Source: Dyella caseinilytica
Lineage (GTDB): Bacteria > Pseudomonadota > Gammaproteobacteria > Xanthomonadales > Rhodanobacteraceae
Assembly: GCF_016865235.1 (NCBI RefSeq)
Contig: NZ_CP064030.1
Span: forward strand, 1,922,001-1,986,000
Reading direction: 5' to 3'
DNA: 64,000 nt
The translations under genes and the position numbers were made by a program. The notes under the pieces were generated by a model that was given only the letters and a program-made list of their open reading frames with translations, did not search any database and was not told where the DNA came from. Below, piece after piece: positions 18,662-28,340 of the stretch. Numbering within the stretch: position 1 is the stretch's first letter; each line of letters starts with the position of its first letter.

Positions 18662-19363
18662 ATGACGGTCGCAGTGGTTGATGTGTCCCAGCGCAAGGCT
18701 GCCAGGATAGCCGGTGCCCTATACATGCTACTGATGGTATGTGGTGTCTTCGGCGAATTCGGCGGCCGCGGCAGTCTGATTGCGAACGATGATCCTGCAA
18801 AGACAGCCAGCAATATTCTCGGGTCCTTACCGCTTTTCCGGCTTGGCATTGTCAGCGACCTGGCCGCCTTTACCGGCGATATCGCCATCGCTGTTGCTCT
18901 GTATGTGCTGTTGAGGCCGGTGGGCCGCAATCTGGCCTTGCTGGCGGCATTCTGGCGTGTGGCGGAAGCAGCCGTGCTCGGCGTCATAACGCTCAACAGT
19001 TTCACCATGTTGCTGCTGCTGACCGATCCACGTTATGCAAAGGTGTTTTCCAGCGAGCAGTTGCAGGATCTGGTCTGGCTGTTCAACGACACGCACGATG
19101 CTGGCTACAACATTGGCATGATCTTTCTGGCGTTGGGCTGCCTTGTCTTTAGCTGGCTGTTGTTCAAGTCGCGCTACATTCCGCGGCTGCTGGCTGGCTT
19201 TGGCGTGTTGGCGTATGCCGCGATGCTGATTGGAAACATTTTGACCATCGTTCGTCCGGATTATCCGATCGGCACGAATTTTTATATGCCGGCCGGCATC
19301 TACGAGATTGTCATCGGCTTATGGCTGTTGGTACTAGGGGTACGCGGACCCGCCCGCGCATAG
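18662..19363 (+). CDS. DUF4386 membrane protein
   Basis: 233 residues with six hydrophobic segments. The start (KAARIAGALYMLLMVCGVFGEF) and the loop ASNILGSLPLFRLGIVSDL are characteristic of the DUF4386 family. The end FYMPAGIYEIVIGLWLLVLGVRGP also matches. The role is unknown; members occur singly in many bacteria and some are near regulators. GAGGGTGAT lies directly before the ATG. It has no operon partner. Confidence 0.85.
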   Translation: MTVAVVDVSQRKAARIAGALYMLLMVCGVFGEFGGRGSLIANDDPAKTASNILGSLPLFRLGIVSDLAAFTGDIAIAVALYVLLRPVGRNLALLAAFWRVAEAAVLGVITLNSFTMLLLLTDPRYAKVFSSEQLQDLVWLFNDTHDAGYNIGMIFLALGCLVFSWLLFKSRYIPRLLAGFGVLAYAAMLIGNILTIVRPDYPIGTNFYMPAGIYEIVIGLWLLVLGVRGPARA

Positions 19364-19547
19364 ACGGAATTCGCGCGATCGGGCAATTTTTCCGCAGCAT
19401 CGGGCATCGTTCTGTCATGCTTGTGGTCCGACAATTGGCGGATGTATCGGGCGGTTCTGAGCATAGCGGCTCCCGCACCCGATACAGCAGGTTTCAAGAC
19501 AGGGATAGCGTCGTTACCGTTTTCATTGCAGCAAGCAGAGAAAGGTT

Positions 19548-21227
19548 ATGGCCAAGCACGCGTTCATTAGGTTGTCCTCGTTTTCTCCCCTATGTGTTGC
19601 GTTTGTCGCAGGCCTTTCCGGCTGGGCTGTAAGTGCTGCTTGTGCTGCGGCCGATACGACCGCGTTTCATGATGCGCCCAGTGCAGCATCCTCGGTGGTG
19701 AATCCCTATCAAGGCCAGCCGGCGGCGATCAGCGCTGGCGGTCAGCTGTATGCCGCGCATTGCGCCAGCTGTCATGGCGGCAGCGGGCAGGGTAGCGGCA
19801 ATATTCCGGGGCTGGCGCATGGCGCCACTCAGCAGGCGACTGATGGTGCTTTGTTCTGGTTCATCACCCGGGGCGCGGTCAATAATGGCATGCCGTCATG
19901 GGCGGCCTTGCCCGCGCAACAGCGTTGGCAGATTGTTGCTTACCTGAAAACCTTGCCGACGGCGAAAGCGGTGCCCGTGCAGCAAACCGCGGCGATAGCA
20001 TCCACCATTACGACACCGCCGCCACAGCCGCCGTTTACCGACTTCCGTTACGAATCACCGGGCAAGGTGCGAAAGATCACCGTGAACGATCTGCCGCCGC
20101 CCTATGCCACGGAATCCGCCGGCAATGGGCCGACCATGGCACCGCGTCCTGATGGCGTGATGCCGAAGGCGCCCGAAGGCTTCAAAGTCAATCTGTATGC
20201 AGAAGGCCTGGGCACGCCACGCGTCATCCGCGTGGCACCGAATGGCGATATCTTCCTGGCGGAAAGTGGTACGGGCCAGATCCGTATCTTTCGCGGCATG
20301 ACCGCAGACGGCAAGCCGCAGCAGACATCGGTGTTCGCAACGCATCTCAACCGGCCCTATGGCATTGCGTTCTATCCGCTGGGGCCGAATCCGCAGTGGG
20401 TTTATATCGGTGATACCGATGCGGTAGTGCGCTTCCCTTATCACAATGGTGATCTACAGGCGCGGGGCAAGGCGGAGCATGTGGTCGATCTCCCGCATGG
20501 CCCAGGCCATTGGACGCGCGACGTCGCGTTCTCACTCGATAACAAGACCATGTATGTCGCGGTGGGATCGGGTTCCAATGTCGACGATCCTGATACCACG
20601 CCGGCCGAGAAGAACCGCGCGGACATCCTGGCGTACGATCCGGATGGCTCGCATATGCGCGTTTATGCATGGGGCATACGCAATCCATCCGGTATCGCGA
20701 TCGATCCGCAGAACGGACAACTGTGGACCACCGTGAACGAACGCGATGGCCTAGGTGACAACCTGGTACCCGATTACATCACGTCAGTGCGTGAAGGTGG
20801 TTTCTACGGTTGGCCGTGGTGGTACATGGGATCGCACCAGGATCCGCGCCACGCGGGCAAGCATCCGGAACTGAAGGACAAGGTCATCACGCCGGATGTG
20901 ATCTTGCAGCCGCATAACGCATCGCTGCAGATCACGTTCTATGAAGCGAACCGCTTTCCTGAGTCTTACAAGGGAGATCTGTTCGCCGCCGAGCACGGTT
21001 CCTGGAATCGTTCCACGCGCGTTGGTTACGAAGTCATTCGCATTCCTCGGCATCATACGAGCAAGGCTGGCGGGGAATACGAGGATTTCCTGACCGGCTT
21101 TGTCTTGCCGAATGGACAGGTATGGGGAAGGCCGGTGAGCGTGACAGCGGCACCGGACGGTTCCTTGCTGGTCACGGACGATGGATCGAACTCGATCTGG
21201 CGGGTCGACTACGTTGGTGCAAAGTAG
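19548..21227 (+). CDS. Exported cytochrome c-sorbosone dehydrogenase fusion
   Basis: 559 residues with a signal peptide (cleavage near residue 34). The cytochrome c domain (about 55-145) has the heme site CASCH and a later Met ligand in NNGMPSW. It is fused to a six-bladed beta-propeller of the PQQ-dependent sugar/L-sorbosone dehydrogenase type (about 190-555), with GDIFLAESGTGQIRIFR, YAWGIRNPSGIAIDP and LFAAEHGSWNRS. The family oxidises sugars or aldehydes in the periplasm; the attached heme could pass electrons to the respiratory chain directly. It stands alone. A CCCCGG hairpin at 21269-21290 follows the stop. Confidence 0.9.
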   Translation: MAKHAFIRLSSFSPLCVAFVAGLSGWAVSAACAAADTTAFHDAPSAASSVVNPYQGQPAAISAGGQLYAAHCASCHGGSGQGSGNIPGLAHGATQQATDGALFWFITRGAVNNGMPSWAALPAQQRWQIVAYLKTLPTAKAVPVQQTAAIASTITTPPPQPPFTDFRYESPGKVRKITVNDLPPPYATESAGNGPTMAPRPDGVMPKAPEGFKVNLYAEGLGTPRVIRVAPNGDIFLAESGTGQIRIFRGMTADGKPQQTSVFATHLNRPYGIAFYPLGPNPQWVYIGDTDAVVRFPYHNGDLQARGKAEHVVDLPHGPGHWTRDVAFSLDNKTMYVAVGSGSNVDDPDTTPAEKNRADILAYDPDGSHMRVYAWGIRNPSGIAIDPQNGQLWTTVNERDGLGDNLVPDYITSVREGGFYGWPWWYMGSHQDPRHAGKHPELKDKVITPDVILQPHNASLQITFYEANRFPESYKGDLFAAEHGSWNRSTRVGYEVIRIPRHHTSKAGGEYEDFLTGFVLPNGQVWGRPVSVTAAPDGSLLVTDDGSNSIWRVDYVGAK

Positions 21228-21268
21228 AACCTGTCTACAACACTGAAACTATCGTCATTTAGCTTCGT

Positions 21269-21290
21269 AGCCCCGGCAAAAGCCGGGGCT
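21269..21290. terminator. Hairpin between convergent genes
   Basis: AGCCCCGG, a CAAA-type loop, then CCGGGGCT form a nine-pair stem 41 bases after the dehydrogenase stop. No strong T-run follows on either strand, so it is a weak or bidirectional terminator. It lies between the convergent genes at 19548-21227 and 21314-21616. Confidence 0.5.
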
Positions 21291-21313
21291 TGGTGACGAC
21301 TGGTCGCGCGGTT

Positions 21314-21616
21314 TTATCGCTTGTTAGTGTCCTGCTTGTCGTCATCCACTTCGCCCAGCACCCACTTGCGCCATTTGGGCGGAAGCGCAGCGGTCTGTCC
21401 TAGCGGTGGCGATCCGGGTTTCCCGCGGTGTTGCCAGACGCGCCACAAAACGATGCATGAGCCCACTGCGGTGGCGGTAAGCCAAAGCGCCAACATGGCC
21501 GATTTAACCAGCGGCGAATGGGTGTTGACGATCAAGGTCAGCACGAACAGTGCCATGCCCAGCTCCGCAAAAGCACGCGGACTACCCCATGAACTGCGTT
21601 TGGCTGGCTTGTTCAT
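21314..21616 (-). CDS. Small two-helix membrane protein, unknown
   Basis: 100 residues. Two hydrophobic helices are visible (AELGMALFVLTLIVNTHSP and SAMLALWLTATAVGSCIVLW), then a basic, Pro-rich cytoplasmic tail ending in GEVDDDKQDTNKR. No family is recognised. It is convergent with the dehydrogenase gene and divergent from the esterase gene. Confidence 0.6.
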   Translation of the reverse strand: MNKPAKRSSWGSPRAFAELGMALFVLTLIVNTHSPLVKSAMLALWLTATAVGSCIVLWRVWQHRGKPGSPPLGQTAALPPKWRKWVLGEVDDDKQDTNKR

Positions 21617-21797
21617 TGAGCGAGTCTAGCATTCCGAAAGAAGCACCATAGACGAGTGCGCCACTGGCTTGCCCGAAAAAATCCATAGGACTGGCCGCTG
21701 CCAAGCCGAGACGGCGTGCAGAATTGCAACAGGGGTTCTACCTGATTTCCTGTCTCGATCTTGCGATCTTGGCCGCGCGCCAACATGGAGGAGCGTT

Positions 21798-22739
21798 ATG
21801 AAGCTGTGGACGATTGCCCTGTGTCTGCTGGCTGTATGGGGAAGTGCGTATGCGGAGACGGTCGTTTGGCAGCCCGCCGCCGGACACTCGCAAATACCGA
21901 TATGGCCGGGAGCAGTGCCTGATGCCAAGCCCGTGCCAGGACCGGAATACGCCGAAACAGATGCCAAAGCGCTCATCGCTGGCAAGCCTTTGATTGCGGT
22001 AAGTAACGTCTCCCAGCCCACGATGACGGTCTATGCCCCTACAGGTAAGAACACTGGAGCGGCGGTTGTTGTCTTTCCAGGTGGCGGTTTCCAGATTCTG
22101 GCTATGGACCTCGAAGGTACCGAGGCGTGTGACTGGCTGACATCGAGAGGCATCACGTGTGTGTTGTTGAAGTATCGCGTCCCGGGTGTGCCTTACGTCT
22201 GGCAATGCGATTGCCGTCCGCACGATTTTGAGATATCGGTGCCGTCGTTGGAGGATGCCCAAAGAACGTTGCGGCTGGTGCGCTTTCATGCGACGGAGTG
22301 GCACATCGACCCCCACAAGATTGGCGTGCTCGGATTTTCAGCGGGAGGGTATCTGGTGGCGGAAGTGAGTACGCATTTCAAACGCAGCTTGTATAAGCCG
22401 GTCGATGCGGCCGACAAAGAAAGCAGTCGTCCTGATTTTGCCCTGGCGATTTATCCGGGACATCTGGCAACCGATAATGGGACGTTGAATCCCAACGTTC
22501 CGATTTCTCATGAGACACCACCTACGTTTTTAGTACAGGCAGAAGACGACAGCACGGATGGTGTAAACCAATCGCTGGTTTACTACGCCGCGCTGAAGAA
22601 GGCTGGTGTGCCGGTGGAAATGCATCTGTACGCACACGGAGGGCATGCCTTCGGCTTGCGGCCGACGCAGCTTCCGATTACGCGGTGGCCTGAACTGGCC
22701 GAGGCGTGGCTGCGGACGATCGACATCGTCCATGAGTGA
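21798..22739 (+). CDS. Exported alpha/beta-hydrolase, acetyl-esterase type
   Basis: 313 residues with a signal peptide (cleavage after YAE, about residue 20). The hydrolase core shows VVVFPGGGFQILAMDLEG (oxyanion region), the nucleophile elbow GFSAGG, Asp in EDDSTDGV and the catalytic His in YAHGGHAFG. This is the pattern of the BD-FAE/acetylxylan-esterase-like family that removes acetyl or feruloyl groups from plant polysaccharide. GGAGGAG stands 7 bases before the ATG. The frame upstream to 21669 has no ribosome site. A role with the two glycosidases in the window is possible but not shown. Confidence 0.88.
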   Translation: MKLWTIALCLLAVWGSAYAETVVWQPAAGHSQIPIWPGAVPDAKPVPGPEYAETDAKALIAGKPLIAVSNVSQPTMTVYAPTGKNTGAAVVVFPGGGFQILAMDLEGTEACDWLTSRGITCVLLKYRVPGVPYVWQCDCRPHDFEISVPSLEDAQRTLRLVRFHATEWHIDPHKIGVLGFSAGGYLVAEVSTHFKRSLYKPVDAADKESSRPDFALAIYPGHLATDNGTLNPNVPISHETPPTFLVQAEDDSTDGVNQSLVYYAALKKAGVPVEMHLYAHGGHAFGLRPTQLPITRWPELAEAWLRTIDIVHE

Positions 22740-22791
22740 AAACGTGTTTGTATCGCCGCCTACGCATGTGAGATCTGTTTGCCACGACACC

Positions 22792-23991
22792 CTAGTCTTT
22801 GGCATATCTCGACACGATCCAAAGCCTGATTCGTGTCGTTGCAAACATCACCAAGGTGAGCGCTGACAGACCGATCAGAATGCCGAGCAAGCGCAACGCT
22901 GGCGCCGTCGCATCGGTGGACCAGCGTTCGTCCTGCACAAAGGTCATGATGAAGCCGATACCGAACTGGGTGCCCAGGTAACTGGTATTTGTTGAGCCTG
23001 CCTGCACGTGCGCGGCAAGCCATACGCCCGCTGCGAGGGTCATCATGCAAAGCCAGGGCTTGTTGCCGATAAACGGCAGAAGCACGATCGCCAGTAGTGC
23101 TGCGGCAAGACAGCCAAGCGCGCGATTGGCCATGCGCAAACTCACCAGGTCATCTTCCCCCTGCTTGCGCAGCAGCGCAGGCAGCGGCACCAGCAATACC
23201 GCGGTGATGGAAATAAGGGTCTGCGGAAACGACGGCAAATCGTGGTGAAAGGCAAACAAGCCAAGTACGCCTATGGTGATGGCACCTTGCGAGGCCTGCA
23301 GGGCGCGGAGTCGGCGCATTTTCCAGCTGTGCCGATCGAGGCCCGTGGTTGTACCAACTTGCGTGGCGGCGGAGCTTTGCATACTTGCCGGCACTTCTTC
23401 TTCCTCGTGCGGCAGCAGACGACGCATGAGTTCACGTGCAAGATGCACGGCGACAACCACAGCCATCGATGCGCTGATGCCGACCGCAACGTCACAAACA
23501 CGGCGCAAGGCAAGTTCGTAGACGCTAAGACCCTCTAGCTGGTGCGCCTCACTCATCACCAGCAGTGCGGTCACCGTGCCAAGAATCCAGGCGTAGCTGC
23601 GCGGCGAGCCGATAGCCCGATACAAGCCGAGCCCGGCGAACAGCGCCAACAGCAGCACAAACCATGCTTCGTCATGGGGCGTCAGGCTGATCGCCAAGGC
23701 ACTCAGCGCGGCGCCGACGAGGGTTCCGGCGATGCGGTCGAGGCTACGCCACAGAGAAACTTTCAAGCTGCCGCGGACAACGACGTAAGCGCTGATCGCC
23801 ACCCACCAGCGATCCTTCAAATTGAATGCATCGGCAAGCAGTAGCGATAGCACCACGGCGCCGACTGTTTCGGCACAGAGCAGGGCACGCGGGCCGCGGA
23901 GGCGCAATTGCTTCAGTTCGTCGCGCAGGCCGAGTGCGCTAAGGCGAAAGAAGCGAGCGATGCGAGTCTTTACGGTCGTGTCGAGCATCAT
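22792..23991 (-). CDS. FUSC-family inner-membrane transporter
   Basis: 399 residues. There are two hydrophobic blocks of five to six helices each, separated by a basic/acidic cytoplasmic loop (ELMRRLLPHEEEEVPASM, about 195-235). The motif WWVAISAYVVV followed by SLWRSLDRIAGTLVGA is the FUSC/aromatic-acid exporter signature (p-hydroxybenzoate efflux pump AaeB and relatives). The usual size of AaeB is longer (about 650), so this is the short form. It probably exports aromatic acids or similar. No fusion-protein partner lies beside it. Confidence 0.85.
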   Translation of the reverse strand: MMLDTTVKTRIARFFRLSALGLRDELKQLRLRGPRALLCAETVGAVVLSLLLADAFNLKDRWWVAISAYVVVRGSLKVSLWRSLDRIAGTLVGAALSALAISLTPHDEAWFVLLLALFAGLGLYRAIGSPRSYAWILGTVTALLVMSEAHQLEGLSVYELALRRVCDVAVGISASMAVVVAVHLARELMRRLLPHEEEEVPASMQSSAATQVGTTTGLDRHSWKMRRLRALQASQGAITIGVLGLFAFHHDLPSFPQTLISITAVLLVPLPALLRKQGEDDLVSLRMANRALGCLAAALLAIVLLPFIGNKPWLCMMTLAAGVWLAAHVQAGSTNTSYLGTQFGIGFIMTFVQDERWSTDATAPALRLLGILIGLSALTLVMFATTRIRLWIVSRYAKD

Positions 23992-24182
23992 GGCCGTGGT
24001 AAACCCCGGAGGTTGCCTATCATAGGCTGAGGCCAGCCATGGTTCGTACGGGTGTGGTCTCCATGGATAATGAGCAAGACGGTAGCCGGTTCATGGGTCG
24101 CTGGCAGTCTAAGGCGCTGCCAGGGTGCCGCCAACATTATTGAGGATAGACTTGTCACATCTTGCAGGGTGATGGGGGACGC

Positions 24183-25292
24183 GTGGAATCCTTGGACAAT
24201 GTGTCGCTGAGTGATACCCGTTCCCTGCGCCGCACCGACGTGTGGGTGGGGCTTTGGTTTGGCGTGGTCACGCTGATCGGCTTGTTGAATGCACTGCACC
24301 GTTACCTCAACAACGTCGCAAACGGCATCCCCGCGTCGTTTACCTTTAACCTGATCGAGGAGCTAACCGGCAGCCTGAGTTTCGGGTTGATGCTGCCCGT
24401 GCTGTTCGCCGCGATCAGGCGCATCCGGCAGCTCACACATCGATGGATGCGTTATGCCTGCCATGTTCTGCTGGTACTGCTGCTATCGGTGCTGCATACC
24501 AGCCTGACCTGGGGCTCGCGTATATGGCTGTTCCAGCTGGCGGGCCTGGGCCACTACGACTATGGCGTCATGTTTTGGCGCTACGTGATGGAGTTTCCCA
24601 GCGATGTTTTCTACTACCTGCTGGTGGCCGTGGTGCTGTGGCTGATCGACCGCTACCGTACGGCGCAGCGGCGTGAGCTGCGCGCGGCACAACTGGAATC
24701 GGCCCTGTCGGAAGCACGCCTGGATGCGCTGCGCCTACAGCTCAATCCGCATTTTTTGTTCAATGCGCTCAACGCCATTTCTTCCATCATGTACGAACAC
24801 CCGCGCGTCGCCGATGAAATGCTCGCGCGCATCGGTGAACTGCTGCGCGCGACACTTAGCGCCAAAGCGCAGGAGCACAGCTTGTCGGAGGAATGGCGGC
24901 TACTGGCGTTGTATCTGGATATCCAGCGTGCAAGGTTCGGCGAGCAACTGATGGCCCATATCGACACGGATCCCGCCCTCGGTAAAGCTCAGGTGCCTTT
25001 TCTGGTATTGCAACCGCTGGTGGAGAATGCGATCGAACACGGTGGCGGTGATATACGGAAGGTCGAGATAACAGTGCAACGGTGTGACGGAAACCTGGAG
25101 TTTCGCGTAAGCAATCCTGTTGCGCTCGGTGGCGGAAATACGCATAGCGGCCATGGCATTGGCCTGAGCAATATCGAAGCGCGGTTGAAACACCTGTACG
25201 GCAGCCATGCAGGCTTGCGCCTGGCGCGCGACGAAGGGCAGGAGGCCAGCGTGCGATTGTGGCTGCCTTATCGTGAAGGAGCGTCCGCGTGA
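24183..25292 (+). CDS. LytS/AlgZ-type sensor histidine kinase
   Basis: About 369 residues. Four transmembrane helices in the N-terminal half are followed by the His_kinase domain (PF06580 type) with LNPHFLFNALNAISSI, where the His is the phospho-acceptor. The HATPase N-box reads VLQPLVENAIEHG and the G-box GHGIGLSNIEARL. No extracellular sensor domain is present. The start is uncertain: TTG at 24162, GTG at 24183 and TTG at 24192 are all in frame and only 24183 has a GGGGGA close upstream. It overlaps the response regulator by four bases (GTGA). Confidence 0.9.
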   Translation: MESLDNVSLSDTRSLRRTDVWVGLWFGVVTLIGLLNALHRYLNNVANGIPASFTFNLIEELTGSLSFGLMLPVLFAAIRRIRQLTHRWMRYACHVLLVLLLSVLHTSLTWGSRIWLFQLAGLGHYDYGVMFWRYVMEFPSDVFYYLLVAVVLWLIDRYRTAQRRELRAAQLESALSEARLDALRLQLNPHFLFNALNAISSIMYEHPRVADEMLARIGELLRATLSAKAQEHSLSEEWRLLALYLDIQRARFGEQLMAHIDTDPALGKAQVPFLVLQPLVENAIEHGGGDIRKVEITVQRCDGNLEFRVSNPVALGGGNTHSGHGIGLSNIEARLKHLYGSHAGLRLARDEGQEASVRLWLPYREGASA

Positions 25293-26050
25293 GCCTGCGT
25301 CTGGTCATTATCGATGACGAAGCCCCCGCCCGAGACAAGCTTCGACGTTACCTGGCCCATTATGAAGATGTGCACATTGCAGGCGAAGCGTCGAATGGCC
25401 GTGATGCCTTGACGCTGATCTCCCGCGAGCAGCCGGATGTGGTGTTGTTGGATATCAACATGCCGGACATGGACGGCTTTGCCGTGTTGCAGGCACTAGG
25501 CGAGCCACTTCCCGCAGAAATCGTCTTTGTGACAGCTCACGATGATCGGGCGTTGCAAGCTTTTGACGTGCATGCCTTCGACTATTTGCTCAAGCCGGTA
25601 AGTCCGGACCGTTTCGACCGCCTGATACAGCGGCTGCGCGAACGGCTGATGCCACGGCAGGATATCGGTAAGCGCCTCGACGGATTGCTCGAAGCCTTGC
25701 CAGCGCCGATGCATTATCTGGAGCACCTGCTGGTGCAGGCTGACGATAGCGCTCAGCTTCTTCGCATCGATCGCATCAGCCGTATGGAGTCCAGTCGCAA
25801 CTACCTGGATGTGTACGCAGAGGGGCATTGCTATCGCTTACGTGGCACCCTGGAAAACATGCTTTTGCGCCTGAATCCCGTACGCTTTGCCCGCATCAAC
25901 CGCTCCACGCTGGTACGCCTGGATGCCATTCGGGAAGTACAGCCCTGGCCGGAGGGGGAGTACCGCTTGCTGCTCGACGATGATGCTCGTGTCACCTGGA
26001 CGCGGCGCTACTTGGAAAACCTGCCGCCTGGTTTGTTGTTGCGGCTTTGA
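25289..26050 (+). CDS. LytTR-family response regulator
   Basis: 253 residues beginning with GTG that overlaps the kinase stop. The receiver domain (1-120) has IIDDEAPARD, phospho-acceptor Asp in VVLLDINMPDMDG, and the Lys in YLLKPVSPDRFD. The C-terminal LytTR DNA-binding domain (about 150-250) shows SSRNYLDVYAEG and FARINRSTLVRLDAI. Together with the kinase it forms a complete two-component system. AlgR-type regulators in this order control surface and virulence genes. The targets are not visible here; the serine hydrolase 240 bases downstream is on the same strand. Confidence 0.93.
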   Translation: MSLRLVIIDDEAPARDKLRRYLAHYEDVHIAGEASNGRDALTLISREQPDVVLLDINMPDMDGFAVLQALGEPLPAEIVFVTAHDDRALQAFDVHAFDYLLKPVSPDRFDRLIQRLRERLMPRQDIGKRLDGLLEALPAPMHYLEHLLVQADDSAQLLRIDRISRMESSRNYLDVYAEGHCYRLRGTLENMLLRLNPVRFARINRSTLVRLDAIREVQPWPEGEYRLLLDDDARVTWTRRYLENLPPGLLLRL

Positions 26051-26124
26051 TGCGCATTTGCCGGATAACTCCATCAAAATTAGAAAACCTTTCATGCTAG
26101 CTGTGATCTTTCTGGGCGCCTTAT

Positions 26125-26152
26125 CGTCATCCCAGCGAAAGCTGGGATGACG
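26125..26152. repeat. REP-like palindrome
   Basis: CGTCATCCCAGCGAAAGCTGGGATGACG is a 28-base near-perfect palindrome with a GAAA-type loop (given as halves: CGTCATCCCAGC / GCTGGGATGACG). Similar palindromes stand at 36530-36555 and as an inverted pair near 63.5 kb. These are the dispersed REP-type repeats common in this group of bacteria. It fills the otherwise empty 26051-26289 gap after the LytTR gene and could end its transcript. Confidence 0.75.
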
Positions 26153-26289
26153 AGCGAAAAACGAGCTAAGGCGTAAGCGGTTGATGCCTCTTCGTCCCAG
26201 GCCTGCCAGCTTTCGTCCCAACACCACGCCAATGCCTTGGTAGCCATGGCACGCTGCGATGCAGGTGCATTGACGGCGGGGATGACGAC

Positions 26290-27696
26290 ATGATGAAGCG
26301 CGTGATGGTAGTAACGGGTGTGGGGCTGCTGGTTGTCGTTGTCGCGTTTATCGCGATCCGCCGCCCAGGCCGGGCAGCATTGGTCGGGGCTGGCATGGCG
26401 GCGCATAACCTGTGCTCCGCGACTTTCGTGGCCGGCCTGGATCCCGACGCGACGCTGCAGGAATTGGTGCGTCCTGTGATCGGCGAACCCTTGGGACGTT
26501 TCGTGCATTACCGCATCGATCGCGCCGATCAAAGCGTGGAAACAACGTTCCTGGGCGTGTTTCATGCACACGCGCATTTCACGCCGGGTTATGGTTGCCG
26601 GATGGTGTTTGCCGACACGCCACCGGCACCGGCGCCGCGCGCGTTGTTGCCGGCTGAGGTATCCGATGGGTTTGCTCCTGCGGGCCCTGTTATGAGCACC
26701 GATCCGTCGCTCAACACCGCACTGGACCATGTGTTTGATGAACACCCCGGAGAACCGATCAAGGACGTCAAGGCGGTGGTGATCGTCAAGAATGGTCACG
26801 TCATTGCCGAACGCTATGCGCCGGGATTCGGCGTGAATACGCCCCTGCTGAGTTATTCGGTAGCCAAATCGTTCACCAACGCCTTGCTTGGCGTGCTGGT
26901 GCGGCAAGGGCGCTTGCGGGTGGATCAGCCGGTGGGCGCACCGGAATGGCAACGCACCGGCGATTCGCGCGCGCACATCACCATCGAAGATCTGTTGCGT
27001 ATGCGCAGCGGTCTGGATATCGAGGAGAGCGATTCGGGTTTCGATCCGGTCGGACGGATGGAGTTTCTGCATGACGATATGGCTGGTTATGCCGCGCAGC
27101 AGCCCTTGCGCGTGCCGATCGGTAGCGAATGGGATTACACCTCAGGCAACACTCTGATAATCGATCGACTGATGGGACAGACCGTCGGTGGCGGTGCCAA
27201 GGGCATGCGCGATTTTGCCGAGGAGGAGTTGCTGGAGCCGGCTCACCTGAGCAACCTCACGATGGAGTTCGATGGCAGCGGTGTGTTTTTCGGATCGTCG
27301 TATGTCTATGCACCGGCGCGTACCTATGCGCGCTTTGGCGAGCTTTATCTCCATGACGGTGTCGCGCCGAATGGACAGCGCATTCTTCCGGAAGGATGGG
27401 TTGCCTGGTCCCGGCGCTCGACCTTGGGAACGCCTTATGGCGCGGGTTTCTGGACCAACGACGGGCCCAGCCGGGTCGCGGCGTGGCGCGTTGCACATGG
27501 ATTTCCCAAGGACGGCTTCTTTGCCAGTGGTTTTCTGGGACAACGCATTTACATCGTGCCGTCCGAACAACTGGTGGTGGTGCGATTCGGCTATTCGCGC
27601 CCGCCGGATTTCGGTATTGAGGACGACGTGGCTTTGATTGCCGCGGCGATTCACGCGACGCATGGGCAGGTGAAGGATGTGGCAACGCAGCGCTAA
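26290..27696 (+). CDS. Serine hydrolase, beta-lactamase/PBP4* fold
   Basis: 468 residues with an N-terminal hydrophobic anchor (VVTGVGLLVVVVAFIAI). The catalytic domain (about 150-460) has SVAK as the SxxK motif (in LSYSVAKSFTNALLG) and YTSGN as the YxN motif. A long 130-residue region lies between anchor and enzyme. Relatives are class C beta-lactamase-like esterases or 6-aminohexanoate hydrolases; a true antibiotic-degrading role is not implied. It should face the periplasm. A lone gene, 200 bases after the REP element. Confidence 0.88.
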   Translation: MMKRVMVVTGVGLLVVVVAFIAIRRPGRAALVGAGMAAHNLCSATFVAGLDPDATLQELVRPVIGEPLGRFVHYRIDRADQSVETTFLGVFHAHAHFTPGYGCRMVFADTPPAPAPRALLPAEVSDGFAPAGPVMSTDPSLNTALDHVFDEHPGEPIKDVKAVVIVKNGHVIAERYAPGFGVNTPLLSYSVAKSFTNALLGVLVRQGRLRVDQPVGAPEWQRTGDSRAHITIEDLLRMRSGLDIEESDSGFDPVGRMEFLHDDMAGYAAQQPLRVPIGSEWDYTSGNTLIIDRLMGQTVGGGAKGMRDFAEEELLEPAHLSNLTMEFDGSGVFFGSSYVYAPARTYARFGELYLHDGVAPNGQRILPEGWVAWSRRSTLGTPYGAGFWTNDGPSRVAAWRVAHGFPKDGFFASGFLGQRIYIVPSEQLVVVRFGYSRPPDFGIEDDVALIAAAIHATHGQVKDVATQR

Positions 27697-27782
27697 AAGC
27701 CTGTCGAACAGTACTTTCGACCCTGCCACTGCATCGGTCAACTTGTTAAGGTCATTCTGCCAAGGTGCCAGGGAGTCCGGTT

Positions 27783-28340
27783 ATGCGTCGCTATTGTCTT
27801 TGCATCGCCATTGCCATGCTCGGTTGGAGTTCGACAGGCATGGCGACGGAAGCGTTCGGTATTGTGCTTCATCGACCGTTGGTCACGCAGGAGTGCCTCA
27901 AGCGGCAGGATGCTTATCTCTCCGATGATCATGAGCAATGCTACAAGTGGCCGGATGGTGCGGCGGTTTCGAACACGCTTCCTAGAGACGGACAGATCAT
28001 CGTCAATATTCCCTTGCAGGATCGGCCGGGTTACATGAGCGGCAGCGATGTGATGGTGGGCTTGAAGGATGGTCTGGTGGTGAGCTTGTCGGTAAGAACG
28101 CACAGAGGCGAAGAAAATCTGCACGATTACCGCGCGCTGGTGGATGAGTTCGGCGAGCCGCCGGGTGCGGCCTCGCAGCAAGCCGCCCTTCCCAACGAGT
28201 TCCATTCCCTGTTGGCAAACTGGACGCTGCCAGACGGCGCGACCGTCTATTACAACAGCACCGAGTGGAACGCGGTTGCCGGATTGGTACGCGTGCAATG
28301 GCCGACGGCCAACGCGCATCAGTCAGGCGCATGGGATTGA
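27783..28340 (+). CDS. Exported protein of unknown function
   Basis: 185 residues with a signal peptide (MRRYCLCIAIAMLGWSSTG, cleavage near MATEA). Two Cys (QECLKRQ and EQCYKW) probably form a disulfide in the periplasm. The rest is beta-rich with LKDGLVVSLSVRTHRGEENL and YNSTEWNAVAGLVRVQW. No family is recognised. GGGAG stands before the ATG. It lies upstream of the lanthipeptide genes in the same direction, but with a 306-bp gap, so it is not clearly part of that locus. Confidence 0.7.
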   Translation: MRRYCLCIAIAMLGWSSTGMATEAFGIVLHRPLVTQECLKRQDAYLSDDHEQCYKWPDGAAVSNTLPRDGQIIVNIPLQDRPGYMSGSDVMVGLKDGLVVSLSVRTHRGEENLHDYRALVDEFGEPPGAASQQAALPNEFHSLLANWTLPDGATVYYNSTEWNAVAGLVRVQWPTANAHQSGAWD

